From DASYAN01 sp036501345 (GTDB taxonomy: Bacteria; Chloroflexota; Ktedonobacteria; Ktedonobacterales; Ktedonobacteraceae): a DNA stretch of 5,328 nucleotides. The DNA is taken from positions 1 to 5,328 of the forward strand of contig DASYAN010000370.1 in assembly GCA_036501345.1 (NCBI GenBank). Direction: 5' to 3'. Below, piece after piece: positions 1-4,605 of this stretch. Within the stretch, counting starts at the first letter, position 1. Every line of letters starts with the position of its first letter. The translations under genes were made by a program, and so were the position numbers. Under the pieces are notes generated by a model that worked only from the letters and a program-made list of their open reading frames with translations, ran no database searches and was not told where the DNA came from.

Positions 1-360
1 ACTGCGGATCGTGATCGCCTCCGGCAAGTACTCAGTAATTATCTGACCAATGCGCTGAAGTTTTCAGCGAACACCGAGCCTGTGGAGGTTGGCCTTTCGC
101 TTGAAGCAGGAGACATCCGGGTCTGGGTGCAGGATCACGGACCGGGCTTATCTTGTGAGCAACAGCAGCACATCTGGAAACGGTTTTGCCAAGTGCCTCA
201 GATTCCTGTCCAGAGCGGGTCAAAGGTAGGTCTAGGCCTGGGTCTCTATATTTGTCAGCAACTTATTAGCAGGCAGCAGGGACAGGTAGGCATCGAGAGC
301 ACTCCAGGAGAGGGAGCGACCTTCTGGTTCACTCTTCCCCGGCTCTCTTCTCTGGACTAA
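1..360 (+). CDS. sensor histidine kinase, C-terminal ATPase domain (5' end outside window)
   Basis: This is the last 119 codons of a two-component sensor kinase, read in frame from base 1 and ending at TAA 358-360. What is visible is the HATPase_c fold, which binds ATP and phosphorylates the kinase's own histidine. The N box lies at about residues 6-22 (RLRQVLSNYLTNALKFS), the G1 box at 45-50 (DHGPGL), the F box at 58-62 (IWKRF) and the G2 box at 77-84 (GLGLGLYI). It closes with the usual glycine-rich turn and strand (GEGATFWFTLP). The H box, any sensor domain and any membrane segments lie upstream of the window, so the signal and partner regulator cannot be named. All ATP-binding motifs are intact, so the visible part looks functional. 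No response regulator follows on this strand; the next coding material is convergent and degraded. Confidence 0.9.
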   Translation, partial: TADRDRLRQVLSNYLTNALKFSANTEPVEVGLSLEAGDIRVWVQDHGPGLSCEQQQHIWKRFCQVPQIPVQSGSKVGLGLGLYICQQLISRQQGQVGIESTPGEGATFWFTLPRLSSLD

Positions 361-386
361 AAAAGGCCAGAGGCCGTTACGCGTCT

Positions 387-620
387 TTATACGTTGGAGT
401 GGGACGACGATGGAAGCGTGAAAGAGAAGGTAGAACCTTCGTTTTCAACTCCACTACTCTCTACCCTCATGGTGCCATTCATTGCTTCGACAAGCTGGCG
501 AGTGATGAAGAGTCCTAGGCCGCTTCCTCGAATGGCACCATGCATATCGCGTTCCAGGCGCACAAATTTGTCGAAGATGGTTTCTTGCTTGTCAGGAGGT
601 ATACCGAAACGGCTCTCCAT
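387..620 (-). pseudogene. histidine kinase remnant (C-terminal half of ATPase domain only)
   Basis: The minus strand encodes the end of a second histidine kinase. It has a G1-like FGIPPDKQ, an F box (IFDKFVRLE), a G2 box (GSGLGLFITRQLVE) and the terminal GSTFSFTLP strand. The H box and N box are missing. An in-frame stop lies a few codons upstream of the ATG at 618-620, and the residues before FGIPP do not match a proper G1 aspartate motif. A run of six C residues on the minus strand (near 625) sits where the frame appears to break. If one C were removed, the reading would join to an upstream beta-strand-like segment (RVVIMSF). I read this as a decayed 3' fragment rather than a gene. It is convergent with the kinase at 1-360, with only 26 bases between their stops, and lies just downstream of the dxr remnant on the same strand. 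Confidence 0.7.
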
Positions 621-671
621 CCTTGGGGGGAAAACTCATAATGACCACTCTCATCATAAGCATCTCCGGTC

Positions 672-1205
672 TCACCTGATGGGATAATCATCAGTATATA
701 GCAGTCCATCGCCTTTTTCCTTCACACTGCTCTGCAACTCACATGCACGTTTCTTCCATAACTCATGCACCATACGTCGCGCCCAACTACAAGCCTCAAG
801 CGTCGCAGAAACGTCTGGCTGCTCAATAGAGTGGTGATGCTCCAGAACAGCCTCTATCAACTCAGCAATATTCAGAAAGCTAATTTCACCAGCCAGGAAG
901 AGTTGCACAGCCTCTTCATCAGCGCCCACCAGAGCGCCAGGGTACGTCCCTCCACGTCTGCCAGCCTCGATCGCCAGACGGAAGCACGGGAAGCGTTCCA
1001 CCTTGAGCTCCTCAAAATAGAGAGCTCCAACCTCAGCCCAACGCAATTCACATAGCAGTCCAGTCTTCTCACTATTCAAACGAAGCGGGTAAGCCAAGGC
1101 ATTCATGATCGGCAAATGCATGCTTGGTAAACTGGCCTGCATCTTCATGGAACCGTCGATAAACTCCACCATTGAGTGAATAATGCTTTCCGGGTTTTTT
1201 TGGAC
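672..1205 (-). pseudogene. dxr: 1-deoxy-D-xylulose 5-phosphate reductoisomerase, C-terminal fragment
   Basis: The intact family enzyme makes MEP from DXP with NADPH in the non-mevalonate isoprenoid pathway. Here only the last third remains. The match starts around base 1205 with NPESIIHSMVEF, equivalent to the conserved HPQSIIHSMVE of the family. It continues through MHLPIMNALAYPLRL, a linker with RFPCFRLAIEAGRRGG, and the C-terminal helical region (AVQLFLAGEISFLNI). The NADPH-binding domain and the main catalytic motifs (the LANKE lysine region and SATMMNKGLE) are absent. Upstream, the frame runs into a TGA at 1242-1244 with no start codon. The first ATG (1170-1172) is internal to the homology. 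The usual LNAANE is replaced by LVGADE, and the His of HPQS appears as Asn. The frame is otherwise open to its stop at 672-674. A catalytically competent enzyme is excluded by the missing domains; expression of a stub protein is not. Confidence 0.82.
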
Positions 1206-1432
1206 CCTAGGACTTGAGTTATGGAGATAGATACCTCCTTCTCAGGTCTTCAATACATCGATTAGAAGAGAGCCGTAAGCTTAGGCACTCCCCTCTAGGA
1301 GGTAGGTTCGCCTTGGTGTCTTAACAACTGAACATAGGGACTTACAAGCATGGTGTTTTCGCTTGAGGAACATATTCTTGGCCGCTACTGAACGCTTCTT
1401 ATTTCGGAAGTGGTTGAGTCACGTTGGATAAG

Positions 1433-1524
1433 CAGGGTGTCCGTTAACCCATCCATCTGAAATGAGATTCGCGCTCAAGATCTCAGTTTAGATGAGCAAG
1501 ATTCCCAGTTTCCTTGACACCCTG
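1433..1524. mobile_element. 92-bp miniature inverted-repeat element, copy 1
   Basis: The element begins CAGGGTGTC and ends GACACCCTG, a perfect 9-bp terminal inverted repeat. It is flanked by the 5-bp direct repeat ATAAG (1428-1432 and 1525-1529), the mark of a transposition event. It encodes nothing. An internal inverted repeat (1455-1468 against 1480-1493, 12 of 14 positions pairing plus one G-T) would form a hairpin with an 11-base loop. A second copy of the same length, about 86 percent identical by my hand alignment, lies at 4503-4594. The size, ends and lack of coding capacity make it a non-autonomous element. The transposase that moves it is not in the window, and I cannot assign an IS family from the ends. 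Confidence 0.85.
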
Positions 1525-1550
1525 ATAAGGGAAAATATTATCGGATTTGG

Positions 1551-1581
1551 TGATCTGACCTCAGTCCAAAGTGATCTGACC
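1551..1581 (+). repeat. 10-bp direct repeat pair TGATCTGACC
   Basis: TGATCTGACC occurs at 1551-1560 and again at 1572-1581, a 21-bp period (about two helical turns). Short repeats at helical spacing are typical of multiple protein-binding sites. They also occur at the ends of some transposons, for example the terminal transposase-binding repeats of IS21-type elements. No transposase gene adjoins, so this may be the relic of an end. The repeat itself is certain; the interpretation is weak. Confidence 0.55.
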
Positions 1582-1773
1582 CTCTGCTAAGAGCGCTTTG
1601 TGTTGAAAATAATTTTGGCAATGTTCAATTAGCACATAAGTCACCAATATCTTTGATATATTCTTACCATATGGGGAATGAAAAAGCAATAGCTAAAGGG
1701 GTAATCTGAAACTATTTATCCACGGTTCGCATCTTTATTTTTGTCAAATCTGGCTTGCCCTGGCTATCCTTTA

Positions 1774-1919
1774 TTGCCATTTTTGATACCCTTGCTTAAA
1801 TGCGTTATACATTGCACAATCATTTGATTTGCATTAGTAGTAATAATTACCTATGCTGCCAATTTGGTCCCTTTGCTTAAAATGTGTTATACAGCTTGGT
1901 TGTATCATTTGTAATAATA
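1774..1919. repeat. degenerate tandem duplication, period about 80-85 bp
   Basis: Two units can be aligned, starting near 1774 and 1856. Both contain TGCC-(A/T-rich)-CCCTTGCTTAAA-TG-GTTATAC (cores at 1789-1810 and 1869-1892), followed by TCATTTG. Between GTTATAC and TCATTTG each unit carries a different short inverted repeat: ATTG-CA-CAAT in unit 1 (1811-1820) and ATACA-N7-TGTAT in unit 2 (1889-1905). There is no coding frame through it. It lies in the AT-rich tract upstream of tnpB. Its role is unknown. Confidence 0.5.
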
Positions 1920-1983
1920 GCATATTGAATACGTGGAAGTATATGATCAATAGTGCTAATTGAAGAGCCGAATCGCAAGTCAC

Positions 1984-2012
1984 TTGACAACTGTTGACAT
2001 TAAGTATATACT
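1984..2012 (+). promoter_or_regulatory. sigma-70-type promoter upstream of tnpB
   Basis: A perfect -35 box TTGACA (1984-1989) is followed after 17 bp by TATACT (2007-2012), one base off the consensus -10. Transcription would start near 2019 and leave a leader of about 117 bases before tnpB. A second TTGACA lies 10 bp downstream (1994-1999) but has no -10 box at proper spacing. A perfect TATAAT also occurs at 2112-2117 without a recognisable -35. Confidence 0.6.
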
Positions 2013-2136
2013 ATTACTAAGCTTAAAGCGTTTCGATACAGTAGTATAGTGGTAGATGCAAAGCAATTGCAGAGCCCGATACAAAGAATGTTATAAATTA
2101 GCACTTATACATATAATGTGTTTTTAAAGGGAACAA

Positions 2137-3270
2137 ATGCAAAAGCAGTTTAAGTATCGCATCTATCCAACTAAAAAGCAGACACGGCTACTCAACGAAA
2201 CGCTTGAAGAGTGCCGCTGGCTCTATAACCACCTGCTGGAACAGCGCCGGGAGGCCTATGAGCATGAGGGAAAAATTCTCTCGTGTTTTGGGCAGCAAAA
2301 CACGTATGCGCAGCTTAAAGAGCAGCGTCCCTCTCTAAACATAGCACATTCCCAAGTGTTGCAAAACGTGGCGATTCGCATCGATCTAGTCTTTAAAGCG
2401 TTCTTCAGACGGTGCAAACATGGCGAAAAGCCAGGTCTTCCCAGGTTCAAAGGGCAAGGGCGCTATGACAGCATCACCTATCCGCAAGTTCCAAACGGCT
2501 GCCAGATCAAGGACGGCAAACTTTTCCTCTCCAAGATTGGGCATGTCAAGATTGAACTCCACAGACCGTTATGTGGGACTCCAAAGGCCTGTACAATTTC
2601 CTGTAGTACCACGGGCAAATGGTATGCCTGCTTCTCCACTGAGTGCGAACCCGAACGTTTACCCGATAATTCCCAGCGAGTTGGCGTGAATGTTGGACTC
2701 AAGACTTTTGCTACGCTCTCCAATGAGGAAGAGATTGACAATCCTCGCTTCTTCCATACAGAGGAGAAAGCTCTCGTCAAAGCGCAGCGTCGACTCTCCA
2801 AAGCTGAAAAGAGCACCAGACAGCATCGCAAGAAATGTAAGGTGGTGGCTCGTGTGCATGAGCGTACCAAATGGAGGCGCCAGAACTTTACCCATCAGCA
2901 TTCACGATCGATCGTCAATCGCTTTGGTGTCATCTGCATAGAGGATCTTCACACGAACCAGATGGCACACCCCCCTTGTTTGATAAAAAGCATTGCGGAC
3001 GCGGCTTGGTCGACGTTCTTTGATCAACTGTCTAGCAAAGCGGAAGAAGCTGGCAGGCAGTTCATCAAAGTCAACCCGGCCTATATTGCGCAGACGTGCA
3101 GCAAATGTAGACATCGGCAAAAAAAGCCTCCTTGCGAGTATATTCTCGATTGTCCCTGCTGTCATCTGCACATCGACCACGATCTCAATGCCGCTCTGAA
3201 CATTTTGGCTCTGGGACTACAGAGCCTGGGTAACCATTCCCTAGAAGCTCCTGCTTTTGCAGGGGAGTAG
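2137..3270 (+). CDS. tnpB: TnpB, IS200/IS605-family RNA-guided nuclease homologue, RuvC-I Asp replaced by Asn
   Basis: This is a 377-residue OrfB/TnpB protein, ancestor-like to Cas12 and normal in length for compact members. The N-terminal OrfB helix-turn-helix region covers about residues 1-45 (FKYRIYPTKKQ, then CRWLYNHLL). A conserved PGLPRFKGQGRYDSITYPQ segment follows. The RuvC-I motif is VGVNVGLKTFATLS at about 182-195, the RuvC-II motif CIEDL has E269, and the zinc ribbon has C321/C324 and C339/C342. RuvC-III is HDLNAALNIL with D349. Residue 185 is Asn (AAT at 2689-2691), where active TnpB proteins have the first catalytic Asp. One G-to-A change explains it, and cleavage should be lost while guide RNA and DNA binding could persist. 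The ATG at 2137 has AAAGGGA (2126-2132) as a plausible ribosome site. No TnpA accompanies it, as in IS1341-type elements. Confidence 0.95.
   Translation: MQKQFKYRIYPTKKQTRLLNETLEECRWLYNHLLEQRREAYEHEGKILSCFGQQNTYAQLKEQRPSLNIAHSQVLQNVAIRIDLVFKAFFRRCKHGEKPGLPRFKGQGRYDSITYPQVPNGCQIKDGKLFLSKIGHVKIELHRPLCGTPKACTISCSTTGKWYACFSTECEPERLPDNSQRVGVNVGLKTFATLSNEEEIDNPRFFHTEEKALVKAQRRLSKAEKSTRQHRKKCKVVARVHERTKWRRQNFTHQHSRSIVNRFGVICIEDLHTNQMAHPPCLIKSIADAAWSTFFDQLSSKAEEAGRQFIKVNPAYIAQTCSKCRHRQKKPPCEYILDCPCCHLHIDHDLNAALNILALGLQSLGNHSLEAPAFAGE
3248..3267 (+). other. imperfect hairpin at the 3' end of tnpB, possible right-end/guide-RNA structure
   Basis: CTCCTGC-TTTT-GCAGGGGAG folds into a short stem with a bulge and overlaps the last codons and stop of tnpB. 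In IS200/IS605 elements the right end carries an imperfect palindrome, and the omega (guide-scaffold) RNA is transcribed from the end of tnpB into the flank. This hairpin sits where such a structure is expected. I cannot place the exact element boundary. The following GTAGTCACAC may be part of it. Confidence 0.4.
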
Positions 3271-3307
3271 TCACACTTTAACAGATTAGATGCGCGGTAT
3301 CGTCATA

Positions 3308-3339
3308 GGGATAAAGATACAACTCTGTATCAATATCCC
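3308..3339. repeat. 32-bp near-perfect palindrome between tnpB and the next gene
   Basis: The arms are GGGATA (3308-3313) and GATACA (3316-3321), answered by TGTATC (3326-3331) and TATCCC (3334-3339). The loop is ACTC, and a symmetric AA/AA interruption lies between the two stem blocks. All 12 stem bases pair. No T-run follows, so a simple intrinsic terminator is unlikely. It could be a dimeric protein-binding site, a leader RNA hairpin for the gene at 3382, or a transposon-end hairpin. Confidence 0.7.
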
Positions 3340-3381
3340 AGAAAATTTTGTTAGCCAAGCTCTCTTTGTAGGATGGACGCT

Positions 3382-3729
3382 ATGGACGAGACCAACAAGA
3401 GCGAGGTTGCCCGCATCAAGCAGCAAATTGCCATTGAATATCAGGCAGCATCGCGAGTATTTACCGATTTTAATGCAACAGCCAGGCATGCCTACCTCAC
3501 AGCCCGTCAAGAAAAGCTGGGAGCCTGCCTCGAGGAACTCACACAACATATGAGTCCCGAGGATGCCATGCAAACATTCATCCAAGCGCAAGTAGAAACC
3601 ACCCAGAAACTAGCTAGCGATGAGACAGACGGATCGTCATCCAGTAAGATTCTAGCAGATGAGCTTAACACTCACCCAACAGACTCCTACGATGAGACAG
3701 ATGGATCATCATCCGATACGACCTCGTAG
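3382..3729 (+). CDS. hypothetical small helical protein with Asp/Thr/Ser repeat tail
   Basis: I do not recognise a named family. The product would be 115 residues: a predicted helical part at about 1-75 (ARIKQQIAIEYQAASRVF, then TARQEKLGACLEELTQHM) and a low-complexity acidic/serine tail. The tail contains DETDGSSS twice at a 24-residue spacing, caused by a 72-bp-spaced DNA repeat. I chose the ATG at 3382 because AGGA (3370-3373) lies 8 bases upstream; the in-frame ATG at 3373 overlaps that site. No signal peptide or membrane segment is visible. The last 43 bases overlap the 3' end of the convergent XRE gene, so part of the tail may exist only because the frame reads through antisense sequence. 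The helical part resembles small proteins I loosely associate with Ktedonobacteria, which is unverified. Confidence 0.6.
   Translation: MDETNKSEVARIKQQIAIEYQAASRVFTDFNATARHAYLTARQEKLGACLEELTQHMSPEDAMQTFIQAQVETTQKLASDETDGSSSSKILADELNTHPTDSYDETDGSSSDTTS
3618..3714. repeat. 25-bp direct repeat pair, 72 bp apart, at a convergent gene overlap
   Basis: The sequences at 3618-3642 and 3690-3714 match at 23 of 25 bases. Both begin CGATGAGACAGA and end TCATCC. On plus each encodes DETDGSSS; on minus the same bases encode DDDPSVSS, which is the C-terminus of the XRE regulator for the second copy. The 72-bp spacing keeps frame on both strands. Confidence 0.85.
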
Positions 3730-3911
3730 AGGTCACAGACATTCACTCCAAGAGCTTTTGCCAGTCTATCAAGAGTACTTAAGACAGCATCATGATATGG
3801 ATTATGGTATATCGCTTGGATTGTGTTCAGCGATACATCAGCCATGCGCGAGAGCTTAGATTGGCTGATCTTCTTCTCTTGGAGGACTTCTTTGAGCTTC
3901 AGGCGGATCAT
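3687..3911 (-). CDS. small XRE/Cro-C1-type helix-turn-helix regulator
   Basis: This 74-residue DNA-binding protein is essentially one Cro/C1-type HTH domain. It opens MIRLKLKEVLQEKKISQSKLS. The recognition part is SKLSRMADVSLNTIQAIYHN at about residues 18-37, followed by the closing helix LSTLDRLAKALGVNVCDLYEV. Proteins of this small single-domain class usually act as dimeric repressors near their own genes. The ATG at 3909-3911 is the natural domain start; the ribosome site is weak (GAAAGCGAG upstream). The acidic tail DDDPSVSS is encoded in a DNA repeat shared with the opposite gene. It is divergent from the gene at 4049 across 137 bases with overlapping promoters, so that gene and itself are likely targets. 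I see no partner that would make it a toxin-antitoxin pair. Confidence 0.88.
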   Translation of the reverse strand: MIRLKLKEVLQEKKISQSKLSRMADVSLNTIQAIYHNPYHDAVLSTLDRLAKALGVNVCDLYEVVSDDDPSVSS

Positions 3912-3947
3912 AGGTACTCGCTTTCAAGTTCACTTTTTACTATGCAT

Positions 3948-3977
3948 ACTATACAAGGAACGTTTGCATTGACACAA
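3948..3977 (-). promoter_or_regulatory. candidate promoter for the XRE regulator
   Basis: Read on minus: TTGTGT (3977-3972), 18-bp spacer, TATAGT (3953-3948). The -10 is one base from consensus and the -35 matches poorly beyond TTG. The start would be near 3941, giving a leader of about 30 bases. The -35 overlaps the -35 of the divergent promoter, so both cannot easily be occupied at once. Confidence 0.4.
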
Positions 3978-3997
3978 TAGTTTTATGGTGTTAATAT
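3969..3997 (+). promoter_or_regulatory. candidate promoter for the gene at 4049
   Basis: TTGACA (3969-3974, perfect), 17-bp spacer, TAATAT (3992-3997, four of six). Transcription would start near 4003, about 45 bases before the ATG. The -10 lies inside an AT-rich inverted repeat, so a protein bound there would block it. Confidence 0.5.
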
Positions 3998-4009
3998 TAA
4001 ACTATTAAC
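3990..4009. promoter_or_regulatory. AT-rich inverted repeat, candidate operator
   Basis: GTTAAT (3990-3995) and ATTAAC (4004-4009) are perfect inverted half-sites separated by 8 bp. The first overlaps the 10-bp palindrome TTAATATTAA (3991-4000). The site covers the -10 of the forward promoter and sits in the divergent region beside the XRE gene, which is where its operator would be expected. Binding by that regulator is inference. Confidence 0.4.
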
Positions 4010-4048
4010 ATTAATGTAGAAGCATCAATAGGCAGATGGGAGGATATT

Positions 4049-4450
4049 ATGACCATGGAACAGGAACAGAGTAACTCTCAGTACGAACAAAAGGTGCTTG
4101 TCAAGCTATCCAGAAACGATCTAGCTGCCATTGGGTATGCGCTGTTTCCCTATGCTCAATTTGTCCATCGGATCATCCCCCCATCACAAGAACGAGGACG
4201 CATCTTGATGGTTATTGAGCACTTACGGAGAAGAATTGCTAGTTTTCAGTCATCATACATGCATGATACAGAGGAGCAGTTTCCAATAACTGAGGAAGAT
4301 TTAAGGGTGATTGATGCAGCACTGGGTACCTTTCTTGAGGGTGTTCACCGTTTGATCCCTCAGTCAAGACAGCGTGATGAAACAATCCAGGCCTGCTACA
4401 ACTTGCGCCAACACTTGGTAACAGCGTTATCTGCTGGCAACAGCGAATAA
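4049..4450 (+). CDS. hypothetical protein made of two copies of a helical module
   Basis: This 133-residue protein belongs to no family I can name. Residues 21-68 and 81-128 are two copies of one module aligned without a gap at a constant offset of 60. The shared pattern is DL-x2-I-x2-AL-x6-VHR-x-IP-x-S-x2-R, then LR. D24/D84, L32/L92, V39-R41/V99-R101, P44/P104, S46/S106, R49/R109 and R60/R120 are identical. The modules look alpha-helical, and a polar linker (SYMHDTEEQ) joins them. No signal peptide or transmembrane segment is seen, so it is probably cytosolic. The start is supported by GGGAGG (4038-4043) five bases before the ATG, the best ribosome site in the window; an ATG two codons in is less well placed. 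It is divergent from the XRE regulator and probably controlled by it. Confidence 0.85.
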   Translation: MTMEQEQSNSQYEQKVLVKLSRNDLAAIGYALFPYAQFVHRIIPPSQERGRILMVIEHLRRRIASFQSSYMHDTEEQFPITEEDLRVIDAALGTFLEGVHRLIPQSRQRDETIQACYNLRQHLVTALSAGNSE

Positions 4451-4502
4451 GCTCTCAGTGGCATTCAACCAGAGCATGTGTTCTTTAAACGTCACTCATT
4501 AC

Positions 4503-4594
4503 CAGGGTGTCCGTGAACTCTTCCATCTGAAATGAGATTCGTGCTCAGATCTTGGTTTAGATAAGCAGGGATTCCCGCTTTCCTTGACTCCCTG
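4503..4594. mobile_element. 92-bp miniature inverted-repeat element, copy 2
   Basis: This has the same length and layout as the copy at 1433-1524, with ends CAGGGTGTC and GACTCCCTG (one mismatch in the inverted repeat). The flanking target duplication is ATTAC (4498-4502 and 4595-4599). The internal arms are at 4525-4538 and 4549-4562. Relative to copy 1, two substitutions in the right arm turn Watson-Crick pairs into G-U pairs, so an RNA hairpin can still form on the plus strand. It lies between two convergent genes, 52 bases after one stop and 11 bases beyond the other. There it could influence transcript ends. Confidence 0.85.
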
Positions 4595-4605
4595 ATTACC
4601 TAAAA

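Larger units (their letters stand above)
1206..2136. other. long non-coding, partly AT-rich stretch
   Basis: I find no convincing protein gene in these roughly 930 bases. From 1245 to 1427 there is unassigned sequence with only a 13-codon open frame (ATG near 1350), too short to support. A miniature transposon follows (1433-1524), then a 10-bp repeat pair (1551-1581). From about 1590 the composition turns clearly AT-rich; bases 1801-1860 are one-third G+C, against about half in a sample of the neighbouring tnpB gene. That part holds a degenerate tandem duplication and the tnpB promoter. The sharp composition change suggests that the AT-rich part arrived separately or is the left flank of the TnpB element. 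Confidence 0.7.

Noticed and set aside
350..375. CTCTGG...CCAGAG and GGCC-AGA-GGCC hairpins after the first kinase stop
   Set aside because: Stems are only 6 and 4 bp, and no T-run follows on either strand, so a terminator call is not justified.
394..687. 97-codon plus frame over the kinase remnant
   Set aside because: The opposite strand carries clear histidine-kinase motifs; this frame has none.
1349..1391. Short open frame starting MVFSLEEHILGRY
   Set aside because: Thirteen codons, no ribosome site and no recognised family.
1716..1724. TTATCCACG, one base from a DnaA box, in an AT-rich tract
   Set aside because: It is a single site with no companions and no replication gene nearby; one near-match is expected by chance.
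1774..1919. CRISPR-like array
   Set aside because: Only two degenerate units without uniform short repeats or equal spacers, and no cas genes.
2035..2110. tRNA-Gly-like string GTAGTATAGTGGTAGATGC
   Set aside because: It resembles a tRNA D-arm, but no matching 7-bp acceptor stem, no anticodon stem at the right distance and no T-loop (GTTCRA) follow.
2478..2870. Long open frames on minus and in other plus frames inside tnpB
   Set aside because: They are antisense or out-of-frame readings of a well-supported TnpB coding sequence, with no domain features.
4451..4475. GCTCT-N15-AGAGC inverted repeat after the 4049 gene
   Set aside because: A 5-bp stem with a 15-base loop and no T-run is too weak for a terminator.
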